Source: Chitinophaga rhizophila
Lineage (GTDB): Bacteria; Bacteroidota; Bacteroidia; Chitinophagales; Chitinophagaceae
Direction of reading: 5' to 3'
Assembly: GCF_019492185.1 (NCBI RefSeq)
Contig: NZ_JAICCF010000002.1
Coordinates: 1,324,032-1,388,031 of the forward strand
Length of the DNA: 64,000 bases
This document shows, in pieces, positions 51,723 to 61,203 of the stretch. Under the pieces are notes generated by a model. The model had not been told where the DNA came from and made no database searches. It worked only from the letters and a program-made list of their open reading frames with translations. A program made the position numbers and the translations under genes. How positions within the stretch are numbered: position 1 is the first letter of the stretch; each line of letters starts with the position of its first letter.

Positions 51723-54122
51723 TTAGTTTCTGATTGGTTTGCCGGTTTTAATTACACTCTGCAGTCTTTCCAATGTTTTACGTTCACCGGCCAGACTAAG
51801 GAATGCTTCCCGCTCAAGATCGAGGAGGTATTGTTCGCTTACCAAAGTGGATTCTGACAGATCACCTCCGCTCATCACATATGCCAGCTTACCTGCAATC
51901 TTCGCATCATGTTCTGATATGTAGTTGGCAAAGCGCATGCTATGGATACCTGTCAGCATCATGCCCAGTGCAGCGCGTCCCAGCACTTTTACATCCTTCC
52001 GTTCTACCGGGCGGGTGTAGCCTTCATCTGCCAGTTGCAGTACACTACGTTTGGCGTCAGCAATCAGGCGGCTCTGGTTCAGCGTGATCTCGTCATGTCC
52101 TTTGCGAAGGATACCCAGGTCGAAAGCCTCATGTGCTGAAGTGCTGACTTTCGCCATAGCGATGGCCATAAAGCGGTCTTTCAGTGGCTCTTCCTCAATA
52201 CGACCTTCTTTAAATTCATCGCTGGCGCGTAAGGCCATTTCTTTGGTACCGCCCCCTCCGGGGATCAGTCCTACACCCAGTTCTACCAGTCCGATATAAG
52301 ACTCGGCCGCTGCCTGTACTTTGTCGGCATGCAGGCACATTTCACAACCACCACCCAGCGTCAGCGCATGTGGTGCTACGATCACCGGGATAGAGGAGTA
52401 GCGCAGGCGCATAGTGGTTTTCTGGAACAGGCGTACCGCCATATCCAGTTCATCGTATTCCTGCTCTGCGGCAAACATAAAGATCATACCGACGTTTGCA
52501 CCGGCAGAGAAGTTAGCACCTTCATTGGCGACTATCAGTCCGCGGAAGTCTTTTTCCGCCCTGTCAATTGCTTTGTTCACCCCTTCCAGCACTTCACCAC
52601 CAATGGTGTTCATCTTCGTTTTCCAGTCAATCGCTACTACGCCGTCGCCGATATCATACAGGCTGCAGGCGCTGTTTTTCCAGACCACATTACCGGAAAG
52701 ATTTTCCAGGATAACGAAGGTATCTGCACCAGGCAGTAGTTTGTATACGTGTGTTTTTACGTCATAGTAGTATTTCTTACCCCCTTCAATCTTATAGAAG
52801 CTCTTCACTCCTTTCTCCAGCATTTCCTTTACCCACTCAGCGACGGTCAGTCCCTTGGCTTCGATGGCTTTAATACCGTTTTCCACACCCAGTACATCCC
52901 ATGATTCAAAAGGTCCTATTTCCCATCCGAAACCTGCTTTCATAGCATCGTCTACCTTGTAGAGATCATCTGCTATTTCAGGAATACGGTGAGAGATGTA
53001 AGAGAAGAGGTATGCATGGAACTGCTGATAGAACTGACCTGCTTTATCTGTCGCACCAAATAGTGCACGCAGACGCTGTTTCAGATCTTCCACCTGTTTA
53101 GCGGCCTCTATGCTGGCAAATTTTGATTTCTGCCTTGGCCCATACTCCATGGTTTCGAGATTGAGCGTAAGTATTTCTTTACCGCCTTCTCCCTTTGTCT
53201 TTTTATAAAAGCCCTGGCCGGTCTTATCTCCCAGCCATTTGTTTTCCACTACTTTCTGAAGGAATGGCGGAATTACGAAGATATCCTTTGCTTCGTCCTG
53301 CGGACAATTCTCTGCCACTCCTTTTGCTACTTTCACCAGGGTATCTATACCCACGACATCGGCTGTACGGAAAGTAGCAGACTTAGGTCTGCCTATTACC
53401 GGACCTGTTAAAGCGTCTATCTCATCAATGTTTAGCTGCATTTCCTGCATGATGTGGAAGATGGCCATGATGGAATACACACCAACGCGGTTGGCGATGA
53501 ATGCAGGAGTATCCTTACAGAGAACGGTGGTTTTACCCAGGTAAAGATCTCCGTATTGCATCAGGAAGCTTACTATTTCCGGGTCAGTATGCGGTGTTGG
53601 AATGATCTCCAGCAGGCGCAGATAGCGGGGCGGATTGAAGAAGTGTGTTCCGCAGAAATGCTTTTTAAAGTCGTCGCTGCGGCCTTCTGCCATCAGGTGA
53701 ATGGGAATACCTGAAGTGTTAGAAGTGATCAGGGTACCGGGTTTACGGTACTTTTCCACTTCGGTAAAGATGGATTTCTTGATATCCAGGTTCTCTACCA
53801 CTACTTCAATGATCCAGTCATAGTTGGCTATCTCCTTCATATCATCCGTAAAGTTGCCTGTACGGATCAGTTTCACCACGTCTTTGTTATATACGGGAGA
53901 GGGGTTTGCCTTCAGCGCTGACTGCAAGGCTTCATTTACGATGCGGTTTTTTACCGCTTTGCTGTCCAGCGACAGCCCTTTAGCTTTTTCTGTATCAGTT
54001 AACTCTTTAGGGGCAATATCCAGTAACAAAACCTGAACTCCGACGCCTGCGAAATGGGCTGCAATCCTTGAACCCATAACTCCTGAACCTAAAACGGCCA
54101 CCTTATTGATGTGTCTTTTCAT
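51723..54122 (-). CDS. FadN-type 3-hydroxyacyl-CoA dehydrogenase/enoyl-CoA hydratase
   Basis: A 799-residue bifunctional beta-oxidation enzyme starting at the ATG at 54122 (a GTG nine codons upstream adds a non-conserved extension). The dehydrogenase domain is first (GSGVMG at 12-17, CGTHFFNPPRYLRLLEIIPT) and the hydratase/isomerase domain last (GANFSAGANVG, GGGCEMCLHADKVQAAAESY, VELGVGLIPGGGGTKEM), the opposite order of E. coli FadB and as in Bacillus FadN. The usual thiolase and acyl-CoA dehydrogenase partners are not in the window. Confidence 0.93.
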   Translation of the reverse strand: MKRHINKVAVLGSGVMGSRIAAHFAGVGVQVLLLDIAPKELTDTEKAKGLSLDSKAVKNRIVNEALQSALKANPSPVYNKDVVKLIRTGNFTDDMKEIANYDWIIEVVVENLDIKKSIFTEVEKYRKPGTLITSNTSGIPIHLMAEGRSDDFKKHFCGTHFFNPPRYLRLLEIIPTPHTDPEIVSFLMQYGDLYLGKTTVLCKDTPAFIANRVGVYSIMAIFHIMQEMQLNIDEIDALTGPVIGRPKSATFRTADVVGIDTLVKVAKGVAENCPQDEAKDIFVIPPFLQKVVENKWLGDKTGQGFYKKTKGEGGKEILTLNLETMEYGPRQKSKFASIEAAKQVEDLKQRLRALFGATDKAGQFYQQFHAYLFSYISHRIPEIADDLYKVDDAMKAGFGWEIGPFESWDVLGVENGIKAIEAKGLTVAEWVKEMLEKGVKSFYKIEGGKKYYYDVKTHVYKLLPGADTFVILENLSGNVVWKNSACSLYDIGDGVVAIDWKTKMNTIGGEVLEGVNKAIDRAEKDFRGLIVANEGANFSAGANVGMIFMFAAEQEYDELDMAVRLFQKTTMRLRYSSIPVIVAPHALTLGGGCEMCLHADKVQAAAESYIGLVELGVGLIPGGGGTKEMALRASDEFKEGRIEEEPLKDRFMAIAMAKVSTSAHEAFDLGILRKGHDEITLNQSRLIADAKRSVLQLADEGYTRPVERKDVKVLGRAALGMMLTGIHSMRFANYISEHDAKIAGKLAYVMSGGDLSESTLVSEQYLLDLEREAFLSLAGERKTLERLQSVIKTGKPIRN

Positions 54123-54240
54123 AGAACGCGTTTTATATGCTACAAGCACTGAGGCATTGTAGTGAGTCTTGATGTTAATATCGATAAATGAATATATGAT
54201 TTTTTAAGAGACTGGCCACAAAAGGCATAAAAAAACGAAG

Positions 54241-54267
54241 AGCCGTCTCCCTGATCAGGAAACGGCC
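54241..54267 (-). terminator. Terminator of the PepSY-associated membrane protein gene
   Basis: In the minus direction GGCCGTTTCC pairs with GGAGACGGCT (about nine pairs, one mismatch) across a 7-nt loop and is followed by a T-rich tract. It lies 24 bp after the stop at 54291. Confidence 0.8.
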
Positions 54268-54290
54268 CGTTCTTATGACAAGGTACTTAC

Positions 54291-55523
54291 TTAAACAGTC
54301 TGAGGTACGGCTGCTACCGTTGATTTCCTGGCAGCAGTACCTTTTTTACTCTTCTTCTTTTTACCATACCATACCAGGAAACCTGTAATTGGCAGGCTCG
54401 CGCCGATCAGTGAACCAAAGAATGCAAGGATCTTGCCGGGTAGTCCCAGGATGGATCCAACGTGAATATCATAGTTAGCTTTACGCAGTTTGCCCCCGAA
54501 ATCTGCTTCTGCGAAGCTCATATCGTATACTTTATTGCCCGGTAACTGTGCTAACGTATGCTGATCAAAAGCATAACTTCTGTTATTGTAAAACTTACCG
54601 GCAGTTGGATAAATCGTGATGCTGATCGCTGCTTTAGGTTTGGAGGTATCTGCGAACGTATAGTAGAAGCCTTCTGCCTCCGGATGTTTGCTGAGTACTT
54701 TCCCCCATGCCAGGTCCATCGCCTCGTCAGCTGTATACATTTTGCCCAGCTGTGTAGAGTCAGACTGCGGACGTTTGAACTCCGCAAGTGTTTGTCCGCC
54801 GGAAGTTACCCAGTACAACCCGTTGCTATACCACTTGATACCATACACCATCCCGGTCAGCGCAATAGCCGTCAGTACTATCAGTGAATAGAAACCCAGC
54901 ACATTATGCAGATCATAGTTGACTCTTTTGAAAGAAGCGTCCCACTTGATTTTAAAGCTTTGCTCGCGCGACTTCTTTGTCCATTTCTGCGGCCACCACA
55001 ATACCATCCCACTTATCAGGATGATGACGAAGATCAGCGTACTGTAGTTAACGATAGGTCTGCCAACATCTGCTGACATCCACAGGAAACGATGCCCGTT
55101 TAATATAAAGCGGAAGAAGTCAGTTTCTCCTTTCTTATGCTCCTTCACACTGATTACCTCTCCGGAATAAGGATTCAGGCGCAAAATGGTATTTCCTTTT
55201 CTGCCCTCCCCCAGGCTCAGATAGATGGCATTGCCCTGCTGGTAGGTAACATAACCCGGTTTCAGCTTAGGATAGCGTTGTGCAGCAATCTCTTTTACCC
55301 TGGTAGGAGTAATAACCGGTTTATCCTGATGTGCAATAACTGTTTCAGGCTCAAGCAATCTTGTGATTTCATCGTGGAAGACCCATATACAACCAGTCAC
55401 GCAGACAATAATCATCACAATGCCGGTAATCAGACCCAGCCATAAGTGTAACCAGGCAGATATACGGTAAAACAGACTACGCGATTGCTTTTTCTTGACG
55501 GTTGGCTTCCTGGAGAGATTCAT
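54291..55523 (-). CDS. PepSY-associated transmembrane helix protein
   Basis: A 410-residue membrane protein starting at the ATG at 55523 (MNLSRKPTVKKKQSRSLFYR). The open frame extends 62 codons further but that part has no conserved character. Four main hydrophobic helices: LITGIVMIIVCVTGCIWVFH, LIFVIILISGMVLWWP, LTAIALTGMVYGI, and LAFFGSLIGASLPITGFLVWY, with large extracytoplasmic PepSY-like loops. HLWLGLITG and LHNVLGFYS carry histidines typical of this family, suspected to act in ferric-siderophore reduction. No siderophore receptor is nearby. An exact -7 box lies upstream. Confidence 0.9.
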   Translation of the reverse strand: MNLSRKPTVKKKQSRSLFYRISAWLHLWLGLITGIVMIIVCVTGCIWVFHDEITRLLEPETVIAHQDKPVITPTRVKEIAAQRYPKLKPGYVTYQQGNAIYLSLGEGRKGNTILRLNPYSGEVISVKEHKKGETDFFRFILNGHRFLWMSADVGRPIVNYSTLIFVIILISGMVLWWPQKWTKKSREQSFKIKWDASFKRVNYDLHNVLGFYSLIVLTAIALTGMVYGIKWYSNGLYWVTSGGQTLAEFKRPQSDSTQLGKMYTADEAMDLAWGKVLSKHPEAEGFYYTFADTSKPKAAISITIYPTAGKFYNNRSYAFDQHTLAQLPGNKVYDMSFAEADFGGKLRKANYDIHVGSILGLPGKILAFFGSLIGASLPITGFLVWYGKKKKSKKGTAARKSTVAAVPQTV

Positions 55524-55851
55524 TCTTAGTATTGATTTTGAACCATTTAACGATCCTGCACTGTGATAATTGACAGAAACGGCCAAATTTAAGGTGTTGT
55601 CACACAAATCGTTTACGCAATCGGGAATAAATAGTGTAGAAAAAAAGATCGGATTTGAGCAGGAAGTAATGGAACAGCAGCAGGATTTGAAGTACTGCCA
55701 GGGCAGCAATGATGAATCCGGTATTTGTAGGACAATCGTTACCTTTGACTAATAAGATGAAGGAATTAAGTATAGTGAAGCCTTATCCCCTGTGCCTCAA
55801 CTGATCTGCAGCCGTCAATCTTGGATTTATAACCGCTAATATGTACATTTT
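55524..55851. other. Intergenic region with divergent promoters, 328 bp
   Basis: On the minus strand TAAATTTG (55591-55584) is an exact -7 box for the PepSY gene, with a CAAA (TTTG on the minus strand) 13 nt further out. On the plus strand TTGG (55821-55824) and TACATTTT (55844-55851) are spaced 19 nt apart in front of the Fic gene. No other gene or hairpin is seen. Confidence 0.5.
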
Positions 55852-56385
55852 GTGAACACTAACGAATCTGCCCAATTAGAGCAGCTCCTGACCAACTACG
55901 CCTGTGCGCTGGACGTACTGGATAAATATGATCATCAGTTACTGGAAATAACGCACACAACTGCCCATCACCTGTTTGTTATTACGTACGACGCGGCTAT
56001 GTCAGCTATTGATGGCTTAAAGGCCCGTTTCGGCGGAAGTAGCCTGTTTGGTAATGAGAAAGATGAATCATTCCAAAGTTCCCTTGCGGCAATATGTCAG
56101 ACGTTCGGCGGACAGGACCTGTATCCTTCTGTGGAGGAGAAAGCTGCACACCTGTTGTATTTCGTAATTAAAAACCATTCCTTTTCAGATGGTAATAAAC
56201 GCATTGCCGCGTTCCTGTTTGTATGGTTTCTGGATAAGAACAGTATTTTGTACCGGCAGGATGGCAGCAAAAGAATTGCTGACAATGCACTTGTTGCCTT
56301 TACACTGATGATTGCGGAGTCAAAGCCGGAAGAGAAAGAGATGATGGTAAAGGTAATTGTCAACCTGATAAACAATCATCATTAA
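55852..56385 (+). CDS. Fic/Doc-domain protein, probably truncated (no RhuM N-terminal domain)
   Basis: A 177-residue protein. The Fic motif HSFSDGNKRIAAF (109-121) matches HxFxDGN(K/G)R, so the catalytic His, Asp and Arg are present. SLFGNEKDESFQSSLAAICQ and GGQDLYPSVEEKAAHLLYF are what I recall of RhuM-Fic proteins, where this region forms the C-terminal half after an about 150-residue RhuM domain. That domain is missing here. The start is GTG at 55852, an in-frame stop lies upstream at 55837, and the -7-like TACATTTT directly precedes the GTG. The gene may be a remnant or a compact active form. Confidence 0.75.
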   Translation: MNTNESAQLEQLLTNYACALDVLDKYDHQLLEITHTTAHHLFVITYDAAMSAIDGLKARFGGSSLFGNEKDESFQSSLAAICQTFGGQDLYPSVEEKAAHLLYFVIKNHSFSDGNKRIAAFLFVWFLDKNSILYRQDGSKRIADNALVAFTLMIAESKPEEKEMMVKVIVNLINNHH

Positions 56386-56454
56386 AAAGCCCCTTTGTGT
56401 ATCGCGGCCCTGACAATGTTAAGGAAGTCAGGCCGAAATATACAAAGAGGCTTT
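56386..56454. terminator. Large nested bidirectional terminator hairpin
   Basis: The outer stem pairs AAAGCCCCTTTGTGTAT (56386-56402) with ATATACAAAGAGGCTTT (56438-56454) with two mismatches; the inner stem pairs CGGCCCTGAC (56405-56414) with GTCAGGCCG (56427-56435, one bulge) around a 12-nt loop. It lies right after the Fic stop and 21 bp beyond the stop of the opposing gene. Confidence 0.85.
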
Positions 56455-56475
56455 CAATATAATTATCATAACAGG

Positions 56476-56859
56476 TTATGCCTGTACATTCAATACGGTG
56501 AATTTTTTCACGCCTGCAGGCATTTTCCACTCTACTTCATCCCCTTTACGGAAACCGATCAATGCGGCACCAAGTGGAGCAAGTATAGAAATTTTCTTCT
56601 GTTTAATATCTGCATCAATAGGCATTACAATTCTGAAATCTGTCACTTTACCGGATGATTTATCCTTCACGCTTACCAATGAGTTCAGACGGATTGTATC
56701 AGGAGGTAACTGGTCGTTACCAACAATCACTGCGCGATTCAGTTCATACGCCAGGGACATTTCGCTGATATCATCTGTTTTGGTACCTGCAAACTGTTTC
56801 AGGAGACTATAATCTTCTTCACAAAGAATTACGGGGGTCTTTTCAATTCCTGATTTCAT
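56476..56859 (-). CDS. Rnk/GreA-GreB C-terminal-domain protein
   Basis: A 127-residue cytoplasmic protein. The second half (IVMPIDADIKQKKISILAPL, GAALIGFRKGDEVEWKMPAG) is the FKBP-like C-terminal domain shared by GreA/GreB and Rnk, and the short N-terminal part (VILCEEDYSLLKQFAGT) fits Rnk rather than a full coiled coil, so the transcript-cleavage function of GreA is unlikely. Rnk-type proteins bind RNA polymerase. Length equals Rnk. It is a single-gene unit with a shared terminator downstream. Confidence 0.9.
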   Translation of the reverse strand: MKSGIEKTPVILCEEDYSLLKQFAGTKTDDISEMSLAYELNRAVIVGNDQLPPDTIRLNSLVSVKDKSSGKVTDFRIVMPIDADIKQKKISILAPLGAALIGFRKGDEVEWKMPAGVKKFTVLNVQA

Positions 56860-57301
56860 ATACTACTAATTTAAAATTAAAAAAATATTCCTGCCGATAG
56901 GTTATACCGTGCAGGGTAACAAACTATATAATAACATTACTGAGGGATCCCCGAACAATAATATCAATTAGTATAAGTCCGGGGAAAAAGTATCGAAGTC
57001 TTTAAAGGTTGTGTAATAGTAAGACTTATGAGATATTGGGGTAATTGTACGCACAACAACAGCCACGCGCACCATCGGCGCATGTTGTACCTGAGTTTGA
57101 TATGTTGTGTGTAATGACATCAATACGAATATAAATAAAAATACTGAACAAACCCGGCATTACACGGATTCTTTAAAAGTTAAAATTATCCAAAAGAGCT
57201 ATTGCCAGGTGTATGCAGAGGTAACCACAATTGTACTAAAATAGAAAAGGGATGTGTCAATGAACACATCCCTTTTCACTTATATAATCTGTGATAAACG
57301 A
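56860..57301. other. Gene-free region with metG terminator, 442 bp
   Basis: AT-rich; no coding frame is convincing. It holds a terminator for metG (57245-57276). The start of the Rnk-like gene is at its left end; TAATTTTA near 56868-56880 on the minus strand is a possible weak -7 box. No RNA gene is recognised. Confidence 0.5.
57245..57276 (-). terminator. Terminator of metG
   Basis: A perfect 13-bp stem (57245-57257 with 57264-57276) has a 6-nt loop; T-rich sequence follows in the minus direction. It lies 26 bp after the metG stop. Confidence 0.88.
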
Positions 57302-59362
57302 CTATCTCACTTCGCTTCCTGCGTCAACAGCTGCATCCGGATTAACGAATACCAGTTTGCCTGCAGCATTTTCAGCCATCAGGATCATCCCCTGGCTTTC
57401 AATACCGCGCATTTTTCTTGGTGCAAGATTGGCCACCAGGGTTACCTGTTTGCCTACTACTTCTTCCGGCGTAAAATGCTCGGCAATACCTGATACTACC
57501 GTACGTTTTTCCGTACCAATATCTACCAGTAATTTCAGTAGTTTGTCTGCTTTAGGCACTTTCTCTGCTTCCAGGATAGTACCTACGCGCAGGTCGATCT
57601 TTGCAAAGTCGTCAAATTGTATTTCAGCTTTCATTTCTTTTACTGGTGCTTCTACAGGAGCGGCAGCTGGTTTTACCAGACCGGCGTGCAGTTTTGCGAT
57701 CTGCTCCTGGATTTTTGCGTCATCAATTTTAGCAAACAGGTATTCCGGTGGACGCAGGGAATAGCCTACACTCACCAATTTAAGGCTGCCTGCATTTTCC
57801 CACTCCAGCATACGATCTACCACTTTCAGCATATGACAGATCTTCTTAGCCGTGAAAGGCAGGAATGGATTAGCCAGGATAGCCAGGTTGGCAGTTAGTT
57901 GTAAACACATATGCAGACAATTGTCTATCAGCTGCTGATTTTCTTCTGCATTTCTTGCCAGTATCCATGGTTCTTTATCCTGCAGGTATTTGTTACCCTG
58001 ACGTGCAACATCGATCACTTCTGCAAGTGCTTCTCGGAATCGGAAGTTCTCCATTGAATCTTCGATCTTCTGTTTGGAAGCCAGCAGTCCTGCAAGTAAT
58101 GCATCATCTCTGTCATCTTTCCGCTCCTGATGGTAGACAGGGACTTTACCTCCACACAGCTTGTGCATTAATATCATAGTACGGTGCACGAAGTTGCTGA
58201 AGATATCTACCAGCTCACTATTGTTGCGCTGCTGGAAGTCTTTCCAGGTAAAGTCGTTATCTTTTGTCTCAGGTGCAGTACTGCTTAACACATAACGCAG
58301 TACATCCTGCTGATCAGGGAAATCCTTCACATAGTCATGCACCCAAACCGCCCAGTTACGGGAAGTGGATACCTTCTCTCCTTCGATGTTCAGGAACTCG
58401 TTGGCAGGTACATTCTCAGGAAGTACGAAACCACCATGCGCCTTCAGCATCGCCGGGAATATAATACAGTGAAACACGATATTGTCCTTACCGATAAAGT
58501 GTACCAGTTTGGTATCTTCTTTACACCAGTAATCTGCCCAGTTTTCTGTCAGTTCTTTGGTAGCAGAGATATAACCAATAGGCGCATCAAACCACACGTA
58601 CAATACCTTGCCTTCTGCATCAGGCAGCGGTACTTTAATACCCCAGTTACTATCGCGGGTCATCGCCCTGCTTTGCAGACCGCTGTCCAGCCAGCTCTTA
58701 CACTGTCCGTATACATTGTTCTTCCACTCTTTGTGTCCTTCCAGGATCCATTCTTTCAGGAATGGTTCATAGTTCTGCAGCGGCATGTACCAATGTTTGG
58801 TCTTTCTCTTGACAGGCACTGCATTACTGAGTGTAGAACGAGGATTAATCAGTTCGTCCGGACTAAGGGAAGAACCACATTTCTCACATTGGTCGCCATA
58901 AGCATTAGGATTGCTGCACTTAGGGCAGGTACCGGTAATATAGCGGTCAGCCAGGAATACATTCTTTTCTTCGTCAAAGAACTGCTCGCTCTCTTTTTCT
59001 TCAAACAGTCCTTTATCATACATCGTCTTGAAAAAGTCAGCTGCTGTTTCGTGGTGTATCTGCTTAGTGGTACGGGAAAAAATATCGAAAGAGATACCCA
59101 TGTCTGTAAAGCTGTCATAGATGATCTTATGATATTTATCCACAATATCCTGCGGAGTCACGTTTTCCTTCATCGCTTTTATGGTGATAGGTACTCCGTG
59201 TTCGTCAGTTCCTCCTATGAACTTTACATCCGCCTTCTTAGCGCGCAGGTAGCGCACATATATATCGGCGGGGATATAACAGCCAGCCAGGTGACCGATG
59301 TGGACCGGTCCATTGGCATAAGGCAATGCCGCTGTTATTAGATATCTGTTAAAATTTCCCAT
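57302..59362 (-). CDS. metG: Methionine--tRNA ligase with C-terminal tRNA-binding domain
   Basis: A 686-residue class I synthetase. Motifs: [10 protein letters not shown] (HIGH-type, residues 18-27), zinc-binding [18 protein letters not shown] (about 142-159), [11 protein letters not shown] (KMSKS equivalent, about 332-342), and a C-terminal EMAP/Trbp111-like domain (about 575-686: [20 protein letters not shown]). The HIGH-to-zinc order and presence of the C-terminal domain give the full-length type. An exact -7 box (TACCTTTG) lies about 114 nt upstream. Confidence 0.97.
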   Translation of the reverse strand: MGNFNRYLITAALPYANGPVHIGHLAGCYIPADIYVRYLRAKKADVKFIGGTDEHGVPITIKAMKENVTPQDIVDKYHKIIYDSFTDMGISFDIFSRTTKQIHHETAADFFKTMYDKGLFEEKESEQFFDEEKNVFLADRYITGTCPKCSNPNAYGDQCEKCGSSLSPDELINPRSTLSNAVPVKRKTKHWYMPLQNYEPFLKEWILEGHKEWKNNVYGQCKSWLDSGLQSRAMTRDSNWGIKVPLPDAEGKVLYVWFDAPIGYISATKELTENWADYWCKEDTKLVHFIGKDNIVFHCIIFPAMLKAHGGFVLPENVPANEFLNIEGEKVSTSRNWAVWVHDYVKDFPDQQDVLRYVLSSTAPETKDNDFTWKDFQQRNNSELVDIFSNFVHRTMILMHKLCGGKVPVYHQERKDDRDDALLAGLLASKQKIEDSMENFRFREALAEVIDVARQGNKYLQDKEPWILARNAEENQQLIDNCLHMCLQLTANLAILANPFLPFTAKKICHMLKVVDRMLEWENAGSLKLVSVGYSLRPPEYLFAKIDDAKIQEQIAKLHAGLVKPAAAPVEAPVKEMKAEIQFDDFAKIDLRVGTILEAEKVPKADKLLKLLVDIGTEKRTVVSGIAEHFTPEEVVGKQVTLVANLAPRKMRGIESQGMILMAENAAGKLVFVNPDAAVDAGSEVR

Positions 59363-59475
59363 GTTCGCTTAAAGAATGCTTAAATAATCGAAATTCTGTT
59401 TTTGGTTTTGGAAGAGAGAAAAGTATTTATCAACTTAGCCCTGTCGGGTTTGGGATGACTCCCCCAAATAGTCTG

Positions 59476-59483
59476 CAAAGGTA
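59476..59483 (-). promoter_or_regulatory. -7 promoter element of metG
   Basis: The reverse complement of CAAAGGTA reads TACCTTTG, an exact TAnnTTTG, placing transcription start about 105-110 nt before the metG ATG. The -33 position would fall inside the start of the divergent S66 peptidase gene. Confidence 0.5.
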
Positions 59484-59499
59484 ATTAAAGCATAGAACA

Positions 59500-60411
59500 A
59501 TGAAAATTCCGCCATACCTCAAAAAGGGTGATCTTATAGGCATCACCTGTAGTAGTAGCAAAATGGATCAGCAGGCGGCAGAATATGCGGCTGGCGTGAT
59601 CAGTTCCTGGGGCTACCAGGTACATCTGGGCATTACGGTAGGTACCAGTTTCCATAATTTCTCCGCTCCGGATGAGCTGCGGCTGGAAGAGCTGCAGGAC
59701 ATGCTGGACGATCCGGATATCAAGGCAATTATCTTTGGCCGTGGTGGATATGGCATGGTGTGTATACTGGACGAGCTGGATTTCAAGCAGTTCCGTAAGC
59801 ACCCGAAGTGGATCTGCGGTTATAGTGATATTACCGCCCTGCATACACACATCCACCAGCAGTATGGTATTCCTACCTTGCACTCTATGATGTGTAGCGG
59901 CATCAAGCCTGAAACTGCTGAAAATGAGTATGTGGACAGCCTGCGCCTGGCGCTTAAAGGCAATTCCTACCGGTATACTGCGCCTGCACATGATCTGAAC
60001 CGTACGGGTAAAGCTACAGGTAAGCTGATCGGGGGTAACCTTTCCATCCTGGCTAACCTGTCTGGCACCGAATCTCAGCCGGATACAAAAGGGAAGATAC
60101 TGGTATTGGAAGACATCGGCGAGTACCGGTATAATGTAGATAGAATGATGTATAACCTGAAAAGGGCAGGATGGCTGGAAGACCTGGCCGGGCTGGTAGT
60201 GGGTTCTTTTTCTGATAGTAAAGAAACTGATACACCTTTTGGCCAGACCGAGTATGAGATCATCCGGAATATTGTTCAGGATTACGAATACCCGGTCTGC
60301 TTTGGCTTCCCGGTAGGACACACCAATGAGAACTATTCCCTGAAATTAGGTCTGCCACATGAATTACATGTTACAGCCAGACAGTCTAAATTATCGCAGC
60401 GCGATATCTAG
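59500..60411 (+). CDS. LD-carboxypeptidase (S66 family)
   Basis: A 303-residue peptidase that trims the terminal D-residue from tetrapeptides of murein (recycling). The nucleophile Ser109 is in CGYSDITALH; GRGGYGMVCIL precedes it and the catalytic His is in VGHTNENYSLKLG near residue 277. There is no signal peptide, as in cytoplasmic LdcA. It diverges from metG and its 3' end overlaps the converging hydrolase gene by 21 bp. Confidence 0.93.
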   Translation: MKIPPYLKKGDLIGITCSSSKMDQQAAEYAAGVISSWGYQVHLGITVGTSFHNFSAPDELRLEELQDMLDDPDIKAIIFGRGGYGMVCILDELDFKQFRKHPKWICGYSDITALHTHIHQQYGIPTLHSMMCSGIKPETAENEYVDSLRLALKGNSYRYTAPAHDLNRTGKATGKLIGGNLSILANLSGTESQPDTKGKILVLEDIGEYRYNVDRMMYNLKRAGWLEDLAGLVVGSFSDSKETDTPFGQTEYEIIRNIVQDYEYPVCFGFPVGHTNENYSLKLGLPHELHVTARQSKLSQRDI

Positions 60412-61194
60412 TGCTTTCAGGTAATCCGGGTAGCGGTCCAGGTTAGTGTGGTCTGCACCCGGTATGCTAATAAATCTGTCGCCTTTTTTAAACAGCTTCT
60501 CCAGCTTTTTTCCTGATTCCATCGGTACAGTGTGGTCGTCTGTGCCATGAATGATGACAACAGGAGCGGTTACTTTTGGCAGGTACTCATCCGTCGGAAA
60601 CTTAAATTCCAACATATACTTGTAGGGATATATAGGCATGAAGCGTCTGGCCATATCTGTCATGCTGAAATAGGGCGCTTCCAGTACCAGCCGTTTACAA
60701 TCTCGGATAGCTGCTAGTTGTGCCGCTACCCCCGATCCCAGAGACCTTCCATACAAAATGATGCTATCAGGAGGAAAAAACTTCCTGGCCACCTCATACA
60801 TGTGCAATGCATTTGTATAGATGGCCTGTTCTGTAAGTTTACCGGTAGACTTTCCAAAGGTCGGATAGTCCATCATCAGCACATCATATCCACGATCTGT
60901 GATCTGTCTGGCCTTGTGGCCATATTTAGAGACATTCCGGGCATTGCCGTGAAAGTACAGTACAATGCCTTTGGGTGCGGCTGCCTTAAACAATACTGCA
61001 CTGAGCGTTTCCTTCTCATTGATACGGATATTCATTTCTTCAAATGGTATATCGTATTTCAGCGCATAGTCGGCTGTGAGCGGTTCCGGATGAAAGATGA
61101 GCTTTTCCTGGAAGGCAGTCAGCAATGCTGCTCCTGCAAGATAAACGCCCAGCAGGATAGATATCATTGGTTTTAATTTCAGTTTACGGAACAT
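60391..61194 (-). CDS. Membrane-anchored alpha/beta hydrolase
   Basis: A 267-residue protein with one N-terminal hydrophobic anchor (MISILLGVYLAGAALLTAF). The oxyanion motif FHGNARN (81-87), nucleophile GRSLGSG (Ser151), HGTDDHTVP (Asp near 214) and GADHTNL (His near 246) form a complete triad of the BAAT/FrsA-like group often labelled DUF4811/YqkD. The substrate is unknown. It lies 10 bp after the ThiF-like gene, probably cotranscribed, and overlaps ldcA at its 3' end. Confidence 0.88.
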   Translation of the reverse strand: MFRKLKLKPMISILLGVYLAGAALLTAFQEKLIFHPEPLTADYALKYDIPFEEMNIRINEKETLSAVLFKAAAPKGIVLYFHGNARNVSKYGHKARQITDRGYDVLMMDYPTFGKSTGKLTEQAIYTNALHMYEVARKFFPPDSIILYGRSLGSGVAAQLAAIRDCKRLVLEAPYFSMTDMARRFMPIYPYKYMLEFKFPTDEYLPKVTAPVVIIHGTDDHTVPMESGKKLEKLFKKGDRFISIPGADHTNLDRYPDYLKALDIALR

Positions 61195-61203
61195 GGGCCG
61201 GTT

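Noticed and set aside
54123..54149. Nine-codon extension of the FadN-like gene from a GTG start
   Set aside because: The ATG at 54122 gives the usual KVAVLGSGVMG N-terminus; the extension is not family-like.
55524..55709. 62-codon upstream extension of the PepSY-associated protein
   Set aside because: It is cysteine-rich and has no family resemblance, and it contains the exact -7 box, so translation from there is unlikely.
58337..59341. Long plus-strand frame (334 codons) opposite metG
   Set aside because: It is antisense to the catalytic core of a clear methionyl-tRNA synthetase, and its composition (many Cys, Phe, His, Arg) is typical of a complement-strand shadow.
59485..60321. Minus-strand frame (278 codons) opposite the LD-carboxypeptidase
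   Set aside because: Antisense to a gene with complete S66 motifs; no recognisable features of its own.
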